DNA of 64,000 nt, taken from NCBI GenBank assembly GCA_029216955.1, contig JANAVB010003400.1:19438925-19502924 (forward strand). The letters run 5' to 3'. The notes under the pieces were generated by a model. That model had not been told where the DNA came from, did not search any database, and saw only the letters and a list, made by a program, of their open reading frames with translations. The position numbers were made by a program, and so were the translations under genes. The stretch's first letter is position 1. Each line of letters begins with the position of its first letter. Shown here one piece after another: positions 1-9,402 of the stretch. This DNA comes from Iris pallida (taxonomy: Eukaryota > Streptophyta > Magnoliopsida > Asparagales > Iridaceae).

Positions 1-590
1 AACGCATCTGCTGCATGGCCCGTCTGTTGAGTTTTTGAGGCATCGATGGCTCTCTGACTTGGCAAAATTCGAAGGGGCAGATTTATTGGCATTAATGCAA
101 ATTCATTGAATTGAATTCGAAGTGACTGCCACTTTGCCATGAGTACGAGTTGCCCTTGCCTATAAATGGCAATATGGAAGGGAGAGTTTGTTTTCTTTCA
201 CTTAGTTTTTCTTGTGGTGATGGACTCGACCGATCCCCCGCCTTGGCAAGATGCTTTTCTGTGGGTTGTTGATCTCCTCGTTCGAAGAAGCTTTGGTGGT
301 GAAATCCTTCAGAAGACTGAGTTGCGTCGAGTGGATTGTTCGTGTTCGTGCACTTCATCGACTGTGTGCCATGATGTTGGTTATTGGGTTCGGATCGTCG
401 TGGCCCAGTTTTTGTTATGCTAGAAGAGCTATAGGCTGTCGAAGGTGCCTGTTGCATCCAAAGATCGGGGTCGGCGTGCCTCGATTTTTATTAGGCTGGA
501 AGAGCCCCAGTATTTGGGTTGATTGCCAACCCACACTCTGTCGAAGCGCCCGCACGTTGACAAGAAAGTGATTCTCTCTGACGATGCACG
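1..590. other. Unassigned DNA; weak transcription-unit-like signals
   Basis: No recognisable gene. A TATAAAT box at 161-167 lies about 55 bases upstream of an ATG at 220 that opens a 67-codon frame ending at 423. An AATAAA-type signal lies near 758-763. The short frame (starting MDSTDPPPW) matches no family I recognise. A 12-bp direct repeat, TCTGTTGAGTTT, occurs at 23-34 and 816-827, so the block could be an old insertion flanked by a target duplication. No transposon protein is visible. The block is too small and featureless to assign. Confidence 0.25.
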
Positions 591-591
591 G

Positions 592-690
592 TGATGCGCC
601 TACGCTGAGATACTGAAGTGATGCGCCTAGCTGAGACACCAGAGAGATGCTCCTAGCTGAGGCACCAGATAAATGTGCCTAGCTGTAGCT
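592..690. repeat. Short tandem repeat, about 26 bp period, 3.6 copies
   Basis: Four successive units share the core TGCGCCTAGCTGAGACACCAG with substitutions (ATGCGCCTACGCTGAGATAC, ATGCTCCTAGCTGAGGCACC, ATGTGCCTAGCTG). The period is 26-27 bp. It lies just upstream of an A+T-rich stretch with AATAAA. No coding role is apparent. Confidence 0.75.
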
Positions 691-834
691 TTTATGCTTT
701 TTTCTTTATTGTAGGATTTTCTGTAGTAGTTTTGGACATGTAATAGACTTTCATATGTAAATAAAAGTCAAACTTTTTGTGTCTCTATTCTTTGTTGTTT
801 CGTTGTGCCAAATGTTCTGTTGAGTTTCCTCAAA

Positions 835-1202
835 GAATGGCCATTCTCCGTCACTTTAACACGGAGAATGGCCATTCTCCGTTACTTTGACACGGAGAAA
901 AACCATTCTCCGTCAATTTTAACACGAATAATGGAAGTTCTCCATCAATTTAACAAGGAGAATGGCAGTTCTCCGTGATATTGACACAAAGAATGACCAT
1001 TCTCCTACATTTAATACGGGGAATGGCCATTCAGCGTGATTTTAACACGAAGAATGGTCATTCTCCGAAATTTTAAGACGGGGAATGGCCATTCTACGTG
1101 ATTTTTGAAACGGGGAGTGGCCATTCTCCTGTATTTTACGATGGGGAATGGTCATTCTCCGTGATTTTGACACAGAGAATGGTCTTTCTCTGTAGTTTTA
1201 AC
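835..1202. repeat. Minisatellite of ~30-bp units, each containing a palindrome
   Basis: About twelve consecutive units follow the pattern GGAGAATGGCCATTCTCC plus a spacer of TTTTAACAC type. The 18-bp core is a perfect self-complementary palindrome in the best copies. In most others both half-sites stay recognisable although diverged. Unit length varies from 29 to 34 bp. The array abuts unassigned DNA on the left and an A+T-rich stretch on the right. No ORF runs through it convincingly. Confidence 0.85.
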
Positions 1203-1683
1203 AATATAAATATAATTCAAAAATTTTTTTATTATAAAAGACAGAGCAGACGTTACAAAAGACGCAGACACAGAAGAATAAAAGACAAATAGATGATATA
1301 GAAAGAAGTTCTTAGCCCAATGACATTGTTGTTTTACAATGTCATTGCTAGGTTGGTAGTGTTACATATTCTCTTGAAAGCAACTTCTTAGTCCATTCCA
1401 ACCTCTTCATTGTAATCTTCTGGTGAATGTCATCGTCATTTTCTCTCGGTATTTCGAAGAGAGCAGTCATCAAGCACTTCATATAAAATGCCATGTACAA
1501 GAGGCAGATTTGATATCATTTTCATCCCACATTTTAAGAACATTATAACTCCATAAAACTTTATTCCTAACCATTTGTTATAAAACAAATGAACATAATT
1601 CATTAGATAAAAGAAGAAAAGAGAAATCATCGTCTTCCATCTTCACCCATCAGAGTGGACTCCTTTCGACATTTGTTGCTTAA
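1203..1683. other. A+T-rich non-coding stretch with one small hairpin
   Basis: Nothing coding is supported. An inverted repeat AATGACATTG / CAATGTCATT (1319-1328 and 1337-1346, 8-nt loop) stands out. The stretch lies downstream (3' side on -) of the Ulp1-like pseudogene and may be its 3' flank. Confidence 0.4.
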
Positions 1684-4138
1684 TTATATTGTTGCGCAAT
1701 TTGGATTCTTCTTCATTGTGCTCTGAAGATGCAATCCATACAGCAAATTTGTACTTTTTTTTCGAATCAAACTGCATATAACAAACATAACATAAAAAAA
1801 TATTGCTCTAAAAAGTGTAAGTATTTGACGACATATTTTCAGACTTACATTGAGATAACGGGAGTCCAAACTACATCCGTCTTTCATGAATAAAATTACA
1901 AAAATAGCATAATCAAATGTATTGTGTTGGCGGGAAACATTAGGACGACGGATTATAGAGAAAGTAGAAAAGTTGAACCTAGTATCTTTCAACTTCAAAA
2001 TCTCTTCCTCGAGAAAGAGATCCAAATTTGAAAGCTACAATTACCAGAATAAAATATGTATTAGTATACCGCGAATCTAGTACGCAATTCATAAAAATTT
2101 ATGAATATGAACTTACTATTTCTTTTATGACTGCTTTGTTATAAATCGCCTCATCTGTAGATGCAAGGGTGCCCCAAATTACAACAGTATTTGTTTTAAC
2201 CATAACTCTTGCAAAAGTATAGTGGTCAAACAAAAGAATGGGTATGTATCTCTGAATCAGGATTAATTACGTAAAACAAATTAATCAATTTTCAGATAAA
2301 TTGGGATTAAAATTTAAACATAAATAGATTAATATCTCGTTACAAATGCTCAAAGATCCCATATAATCATGGAAATATTTGTTCTTCTTCCATATTTCAT
2401 GAAGTGGTTTGTTAGATGGAGGTAACGTTGCTCTCTATATACACATCAATTAATACATTTCGAACGACAAACAAACGAAAAAATTATTAATGCATAATCA
2501 TTAAAGAATGAAATGCTCACTCACCGTTAACTTTATTGGTAAATACCATACATTAGCTTTATTGACAGTACTTCTTCGTTCCAACACGGTGAGAATAGTA
2601 GAGACAAGGGTTACAATCTGAGTATCTTATTAAAAAAAATCAGCGATGACATCGAAGTAAACATAGATGGCATCTAAAAAAACTATCTACATACCCCATC
2701 TTTAATTCTCCTTCCTGGAGCAAAGAACTTCATCTCAGCCCAACTCACATAAATATTGTTGCAAGATGATATTATTTTGCTAAGAAAAGAAACGAATAGA
2801 TTAGGAAAAAAACTATTGAAATGAAATGAAAACTCATATTACTTACTCGTCAGGTTTACCATCCGCAAAAATATAATTGTAAAAACTCTAAGAACTACTA
2901 GTACACTGGCTAGGATTTGATGTTGAACTTCTTGTTAAACTTTTCAAATGTGTGACTAGTACTAAATTTCCTCGTATTTTTTCCGAAGAACTGGTAAAGT
3001 CAGTTTCTTCTAGAGGGATTATATCAAAAATTTACTGGATTGATTTATCAGCTTTCTTCAGCCCCTCGTCCTCATCAGAAGATTCAACGTTAACCTCCTC
3101 CACAATATTAATTACTCCAGATGAAGATGCCTTCTTCAAAGCGAAAGATTCTTCCATCTATTCTAAACGTCGAGATATATTGATTTGTTCAAGTTCGATT
3201 GAACCAAGCTTAGAATTGATTGAAACAAGTTGATCTGAAATCTTTGACAGTTGTTCTTCAAACCTGCGCATCATACGCGGAATGAAGGTTTCATTTGAAG
3301 CTGGCATCCAATCTTCTACCTCTTTTACATGTTCCATACGAGTAGACATCTTTCTCCAGTACTACAAAATGAAATAAGAAAACTATTCTATGTATTTCAG
3401 AATAAATAATAGTTGAAATAAGAAAACTATTGTATATATAACAAGAAAAAAGTAGAAAAAGTGAGGAAGATGGAAAGACAAATAAATTTTAGGACTAACA
3501 AAGAATCTACTAGCCGTTAGAAAGGTTATCATGATTAACAATTTTAGGAACTCTAGAAGAGGTTTAATTCCGCTGGTATTTCTTGTTGTTCGAGGAGGGC
3601 TCGACGAAGTCCGTCGTGAACCGGAACTTCTTCTTCTTTCCTTCTTCATATTCGTTTCTCCTTCCACCACCACCACCATGGCCTGTAGCTTTATAACCAA
3701 AATATTAAATTATTAGATGAAACAAAAAAAAATTACAGAAAGATTACTAAATTAAAATAAACACATATTCATAGAAAACATGAGACTAAAGATGAAAATG
3801 TTTCAAAAGAAATACCACAATTTTACAACAACTAAGCAGACTATGCTAAGCAATAACTAAAATTTGGGATTGTGACATCCTTGGATTCAATTTACACAAA
3901 GAAGAGATTTGAGGGAACGAACTTTTATTGGCTTCCTACCCCTCGTCTTCCTCTGAATTCTTCCCTTACTATTATCCACATTGTGGACAGAATTTTCGTC
4001 CTTGTCGTCGTCGGTGTCATCATCTAGATCGCCACTAGCTATCGGAGCATCGGTGGTGTCGTCGTCTACATCACCTCCAGTCAAGGACACATTGTGTCCT
4101 TCCTTTCCCGACATATTGTTATATATACGTAGTTGCAC
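1684..4138 (-). pseudogene. Ulp1-type (C48) cysteine protease-like gene, decayed, transposon-associated type
   Basis: Several - strand blocks read in order like an intron-containing ULP1-domain protein. At 4114-3887 there is a start (MSGKEGHNVSL), an Asp-rich stretch and a basic RKTRGRKPIK tail. At 3349-3158 there is a coiled-coil-like segment (RRFEEQLSKISDQL). At about 2755-2690 there is SWAEMKFFAPGRRIKDG. At about 2262-2118 there is YIPILLFDHYTFARV followed by IWGTLAS, ending at a GTAAGT donor. At 2025-1684 there is SRQHNTFDYAIFVILFM. In active ULP1 proteases this last block reads N-x-x-D-C-G-x-F-V with the catalytic Cys; here Cys-Gly is Tyr-Ala (1906-1911). The aspartate usually found in the IWDS-type block reads Gly-Thr. 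The family match is inferred from these motifs. In plants such genes are often carried by Mutator-like or CACTA elements, but I found no terminal repeats around this one. It is not expected to be a working protease. Confidence 0.55.
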
Positions 4139-4304
4139 AAAATATTAAATTGGATGGATGAAAGAGAAAGTAAATATGAGCTAATTTAGGGTGTCTATTG
4201 AAAAAATTGTATTAAAGAATGACATGCTATAGCAAGTTAACAAGAAGTCTAAAGTCAAAAACAACATTAAATGATGTCTCCTGCATTATTAAATCTGAAT
4301 TTAG

Positions 4305-4364
4305 TCTGAACCATTGGATCAACATCCAATGGTTCAGATTTGGGATGTATCGATACATCCCAAA
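4305..4364. repeat. Two adjacent palindromes (15-bp stem, then a 26-bp perfect palindrome)
   Basis: TCTGAACCATTGGAT (4305-4319) pairs with ATCCAATGGTTCAGA (4324-4338) across a 4-nt loop. Directly after it, 4339-4364 is a perfect 26-bp palindrome centred on ATCGAT. A 185-bp (TA)n tract follows. The group has strong potential for cruciform extrusion. Confidence 0.9.
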
Positions 4365-4383
4365 AGGGTGGATGTATTGTAGA

Positions 4384-4578
<195 letters not shown>

Positions 4579-4603
4579 AAAGAAGATGAGTAGTTGTCTT
4601 AAA

Positions 4604-4977
4604 AGTTGCCTTGGAAGTTGGAAAAAATACTTTTTATTGTCTCCTCAATACTTTTGCATTGGAGAGAGTTTTTCTATCTCATTGTCTTTTGAGATATAAT
4701 TTTGCCACATAAACAAGACATTGTCTTGTGGCTCATGCCACATAGGAACCACCTAAGACTCACAACACTTAACAAGACAATACGAGCATCTCCAACCCTA
4801 TTGTCTTGTTAAGTGTTGTGAGTCTTAGGTGGCTCCTATGTGGCATGAGCCACAAGACAATGTCTTGTTTATGTGGAAAAATTATATCTCAGAAGACAAT
4901 GAGATAGAAAAACTCTCTCCAATGCAAAAGTATTGAGGGGACAATAAAAAGTATTTTTTCAACTTCCAAGGCAACTC
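4604..4977. repeat. Inverted duplication with ~179-bp arms and a 16-nt loop
   Basis: The left arm (4604-4782) is the near-perfect reverse complement of the right arm (4799-4977). The loop (4783-4798) is CGAGCATCTCCAACCC, the terminal repeat of the MITE whose full copy begins at 4784. The simplest reading is two MITE copies head to head, the left one truncated. A transcript across the region would fold into one long hairpin. Confidence 0.9.
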
Positions 4978-5221
4978 CTCCACTTCTTCAACTTTTTTAT
5001 AAATATTTCTATTCATAATTGATGATGTGGAGACAAAGTCATTGTGAAGTACATTGTCTAGATCTAGACAACCAACTTCATATTGTCTTTGTCATGTCAT
5101 TGCCATGTCAACTCCACACTTTATTTCACATTTGCATTGGAGAAGTACTTTTAGAAAAAATGGTTGTCATTCCTATGTGGCAACCATTTTTTTCAAACTC
5201 ACAATAGGGTTGGAGATGCTC
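4784..5221. mobile_element. MITE with 21-bp perfect terminal inverted repeats
   Basis: The left end GAGCATCTCCAACCCTATTG (plus T) at 4784-4804 is exactly inverted at 5201-5221. The element is 438 bp, A+T-rich, rich in short words such as ATTGTCTT and CATGTCA, and has no coding capacity. No matching target duplication is visible, perhaps because the left flank is the inverted partner copy. Superfamily is not assigned; the GAGCATCTCC-type terminus suggests a DNA transposon derivative. Confidence 0.8.
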
Positions 5222-5717
5222 TTAGCATGGGCCTGAGGAAGAAGTTGGCGACGAAAAGAAGTCAGCAACGACCAGTATGGACTTGAAGAAGGGTCCTTTA
5301 GAAAAGAGCGTGGGTTTAAAACGAGGAGTTGCTTACCGAGGGGGAAAGCAACAGGTGTCGGGTCACAATCAAGAAGTTGGGTGTGTTCTTTGGCCAGGGA
5401 GATGGCATGTCGCATTATAAATCGAGGGGAGATCTCCTTCTCCTCCAAGAAGCCCATCTCATGGGCAACCTTATGTTCTTCTTCCCATTCCCACCCCCCA
5501 CCCCCCCCAAGACACACACACTAGCTATGAAGATCTACTACAATAATGATTATTTCTGGTTGACGGAGTTCGTATAATGATTATTTTTGTGGCTGATGTT
5601 GCCATCTCCGTTGCCAAATGGGAGAAAATCTTGGTGATGTACGTGATTGGAGAGAGAGCTTCGTTTCATACCGTGTCCGTGTGTGTGCAGCGAATATAGA
5701 GGTCGATGGAAGGGGCT
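5222..5717. other. Unassigned DNA
   Basis: No supported gene. It contains a C-rich run (about 5487-5510) followed by CACACACA. It may be upstream, more decayed sequence of the DUF4283 remnant that follows, but no motif proves that. Confidence 0.3.
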
Positions 5718-6064
5718 GAAGTTTTTTTCTTCTTAATCAAGTTCTCTGGCAAAGTCGGAGTTTGATGCGATGCTCAATGGCGGACCTTGCAATTTCGATA
5801 GTCGTCTGATCATTCGGAAGAGATTGGAACTATGATATCTTTCGAACGTGATTTACTTGCTGCGGCTCCAGTATGGATTTAGTTTCTGCGTCTCCCATCT
5901 TCAACTTTGGAATGCGTCAAGTCGTCAAAACTTATTAAACTTGCTAGTATAGTCGGCACCCAATGCGGATGGATTCAATGACGGCTTGTCTGAAAAGACT
6001 TACGTTGGCAAGAGTCTTGGTTGAGATTACTGTTCACAAAGACCTTCTAGCAGTAGTTTCAGTT
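5718..6064 (+). pseudogene. DUF4283-domain remnant (LINE ORF1-like)
   Basis: Translating + strand pieces gives a recognisable DUF4283 order: DAMLNGGPCNFDSRLIIRK (from 5764), then in another frame MISFERDLLAAAPVWI, a stop, and then blocks resembling IASIVGTPMR and ARVLVEIT spread over shifting frames to about 6055. In intact plant L1-type LINE ORF1 proteins the same blocks run GGPW/CxFDxRLIxLKRW, then AxPVWIRF, then ASxxGTPxxxD, then YARxLVEI. At least two stops and two frameshifts interrupt this copy. No start codon, zinc knuckle or endonuclease follows recognisably. The LINE at 14.8 kb carries the same domain but is not an obvious duplicate. Confidence 0.6.
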
Positions 6065-6979
6065 CTGCTTCCAAGATGCTAGCAAGTTAGAGCTATGTTA
6101 TCACAGGCGACGCCTAGGCGTGCAGATTGAAGAGTAGTCGCCTCGACCTAGTAAAAATTCTCCTTGGTGTGGCGATGGTCGCCTAGACGCGCCCAAGCAA
6201 CCGCCTAGGGTCGCCCAGAAGAAGTATAGGCGGTATTTAGGCAAGTTTTCCTATTTTTAACTTTTTTTTCTTAAAAAACCTTGTTACTTTTTTGTTGTTG
6301 TTTTCTTTTTCTTTTTCTTTTTTCTTTTTTCTTGCTGCTTCTTCAATTTTTTTTCTTCTTATTCTTCTTCTGTTTCTTCTTCTACCGTTACTTTTTTTAA
6401 ATTTCGGAAGAAGATCCTGGTTGAATGTACGATTCTGGACGAGCGCCTAGGCAAGTCGGATAGCATGTCGCCTCGTCTAGCGCCCAGTACAACGAACCTA
6501 TCTCCTTAAAGTAGAATATATCGATGTGTGTGTCCCGTCATTGCATTAGACACACGAAGGTGGTCTGTCTAGATCCGTCAACAGATGTGCTTCTAGAAGA
6601 GGTTATAGAGGTACTAAGAGAATCTATAGAGGTTCATACTGTCCATCTCCAGGGGTGGTTCCAATTAGACAATAGAAGAGATTTAATCTAGTCCACTTGC
6701 CTAAGGACTCGCTACCTGGGCTGTTCAGCTCACATGCTGGGTGTTCTAGACAGAAGTAGAGCTGGTTCATCATGTGGTGGCATCCGGTTGGTCTACTTGG
6801 CTAAATCTGGACAAGAAAATGATAGGTAATGCCCAAGCTCTTGATGTCTTAGTAGGGCAGGGGAGTGGGAATTTTGTCTCTGGCAGGGAGGGTTGGAGAG
6901 ACATCTTCTGGCCATGGAGGGAGGCAAGAATCTTGAGGAATAATGAAGGGGCTCCTTCCTTACTCATGTTGGCCAACTT
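6065..6979. other. Unassigned DNA with CGCCTAGGCG-type motifs and a pyrimidine tract
   Basis: Two clusters of CGCCTAGGCG-like words (about 6107-6218 and 6439-6486) flank an almost pure T/C stretch (about 6244-6400). The motif clusters suggest a degraded non-autonomous repeat, but no terminal repeats or duplication were found. At 6774-6984 a short open frame (MVASGWSTWLNLDKK start) runs into the Copia insertion and resembles no family I know. Confidence 0.35.
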
Positions 6980-6984
6980 GTTTA

Positions 6985-8313
6985 TGTTAGTGTCGGGGCA
7001 CAATTTTTCGATAAAAAACTGAAAAAATGAAACAATTGTAAAGACAATGTTTCAAATCAACACTTCAAGGAAGGTGATTCTGAATTACGAGAATCTAAAA
7101 AGATTTCATAATCAACAGCAATCAGATCGTAGTACTTCTAAAAAGAAGATACAATCGAAATTACTGGCAACAACGAAGAAGGTGACTGGCGAAAGATGGA
7201 AGAACTCCTGCTGGGGTGAATAATCACCGTTGCTCAAAGCTTTATTCGCCCTATACGAACAGCTTCCAGGAACCAGCAAGTTCGTCGAAGAACTTGGAAC
7301 ACTCCTGCTCTTCGGACTCCTCGGATGGACACAAACTCCCGTGCAAAAGCAATACTGGTGCGACGCCTTTTCTCTCTCTCTCTCGAAGGCTAATGGAAGA
7401 TCAGAACTGTGTTAAAGAACACGTCTGAAATCTCTGTTTACTTGTGTTAAAAAATACTTCGTAAACTTTCTGTGGTGGCTTCTCTTTTTCTTCTGTAATT
7501 AGCCTTGAGAGAGAGAGAGAGGATGCCTCATATAGGCCCTGCAGCAACTGTTCGGTTGCCACAAAGTTAGGGACGTGGTAAAAACTACCTCGAACATGTA
7601 GCAACCGCCCAGAACGTGCAAACGTACGTTCTGCTGCAAGTTGCGCCAACTGCACACACCCTGCGCTTCTTGCACTCTACGCGACAGAGTGCGCACTGAA
7701 CTGCGCACACTGTGCGTACTGCGCACACGGCGCACGCAGCACAACCAGCGCGCCCGCACAACCCGCACAACTCAGCGCAACCCAGCACAACCCGAGCAAC
7801 CCACACAACTCAGCGCAACCCAGCGCAACCTGAGCACAACATGGGTGCGCACCTGGATAGCACAACTGGACTTGCGCAACTGGACATGCGCACCTGAGTA
7901 GCGCAACTGGGCTTGCGCAACATGGCAGCGCAAGTGGCTCGCACAACGAGCGCAACTAAAGCGCACTATGCGCCTAGCGACGATGCTGACGTGCTAAGTG
8001 CAAAGTGCACTAACAAAATGCCACATTATGCCTCATGAGCCCATGAGCCCGAGTCTGAGTCCGAGTCGCTAAGCCCCTATGGGGCTTAGCTCCCATGGAA
8101 ATAAATTTTCCAAGAGCAAAAAGCATGAATGCTTTAATTGTTGATTTTAGCCTTTTTCCTATTAAAAAAATAACCCCATATGGCAAACCCATGTGCACCT
8201 CCACACCACATGTGCATCTCCAATAATAGCAAAGCTAATATATAGAGATACAATCTCTTTGTTTTTTCCGATGTGGGACTAAAGCTTTCTAAGGAATAAC
8301 CAAAACTCCAACA
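6985..8313 (-). repeat. 3' LTR of the 7-14 kb Copia element
   Basis: 1329 bp. It contains a long GC-rich tract of GCGCAACCCAGCACAACC-type repeats (about 7640-7960) that is shorter in the partner LTR and accounts for most of the ~250-bp length difference. Short frames within this tract are compositional artefacts. Confidence 0.93.
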
Positions 8314-8330
8314 ATCCCCCACATATCTCT
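8314..8330 (-). other. Polypurine tract of the Copia element
   Basis: On the element strand the bases just before the 3' LTR read ATATGTGGGGGAT, a purine-rich run ending at the LTR start TGTTGG. This is the expected position of the plus-strand primer. Confidence 0.75.
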
Positions 8331-8639
8331 ATATATATGGGTATAAGTGTTCTCCACAGTAACTGTCCATCATGCATTAGGAGAGATGTCGCTGACGACT
8401 TAAATCTTCCCGCATGGATCAAAAATCAGACTATAATACAAGAATGGACTAAGCCTTGAATTCTGCATCATAGCTGAATTTTTTTCCACTCACATAATGT
8501 AGTTACATGTGCTTCTGGCTACACATTAAATGTCCTGTGTCAGCCTGGTTTCAGTATATAATTTTAGGCGTCTACAAGTTTACCCTCAAGAGACGGCCTG
8601 ATATCCCTTTGTCCATACTCTATAGGTGAGTTCATTATA

Positions 8640-9140
8640 AAGAGACATGGCATGAAGGGCTTTGCGCTTCCCTTGCGGTGCTACACCGCCATGACATGGC
8701 TTAAAGCCGAGGCCTTACCCCGTACCGGAAACCTCATCGTAGTGTCATACTACTGTAGCATGAGGCAACCGCCTCTTTGTAGTGCCAAACTACCCAGCAT
8801 AAAGCCTTAGGTTCCCTTGCGGTGTTATGCCGTAACGACATAGCTTGCAAGGCTGAGGCTTTATCCCTAACCGGGTACCTCATCGTGGTGTTGTGCCACT
8901 GTAACATGAGGAACTCCTCCTCTTTGTAGTGTTGACTACACCCCTATTTATTTTTTAACATACATTATTAAGCTAACTGCCTATTTGCGGTGCTACGCCG
9001 CTGTGACTTGGCCTGCAAAACCGAGCCTTTATCCTATTACTGGACAGCACCCCACATATAGGAACCTCATTGTGGAATCACCCCACTGTAGCATGGAGTT
9101 TTACTCCTTGTAGTGCTGCTCTACCGTGCCTCATGTAAAG
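8640..9140 (-). repeat. Three ~140-170-bp degenerate tandem units with small hairpins, Copia 3' non-coding region
   Basis: Units starting near 8672, 8814 and 8984 share CTTGCGGTGCTACACCGC, then CCTCATCGTAGTGTCATACT and then CTCTTTGTAGTGCCAAACTA-type words. Each word is a short inverted repeat (GCGGTG...CACCGC; GTAGTG...CACTAC-like), and base changes often keep the pairing. The tract lies between the RNase H stop (9403) and the 3' LTR. No ORF on the element strand is supported there. Confidence 0.75.
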
Positions 9141-9402
9141 CACACCAGGCATTCACTCTTCCTGAGAACTCATTAAGGCAATTAAGCCAACCTTTCCACA
9201 GGAACTGTTTTCCGCAGAAAACAACAGTAGACAACAGTGGTTATATGTTCGTAACCTCTCCATGCCCAATAGAACATGTACCCACCGTTCCTGATATTCT
9301 TCCGATTAGTGGTCCTCCCTTGAACCAAAAGCTAGATGCCTAGTAGATAAATCTTTGAACTAATAGCATAAAACTTTATGGTAGGAATACAATAATACAA
9401 TA

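Noticed and set aside
835..1202. CRISPR-like array
   Set aside because: Units abut one another with no unique spacers, the core is a palindrome that drifts, no cas genes occur, and the context is plant nuclear DNA. It is a minisatellite.
7585..7966. Cys/Ala/Arg-rich short frames on both strands
   Set aside because: They lie in the GC-rich repeat tract of a Copia LTR, are open in several frames at once, and recur shortened in the other LTR.
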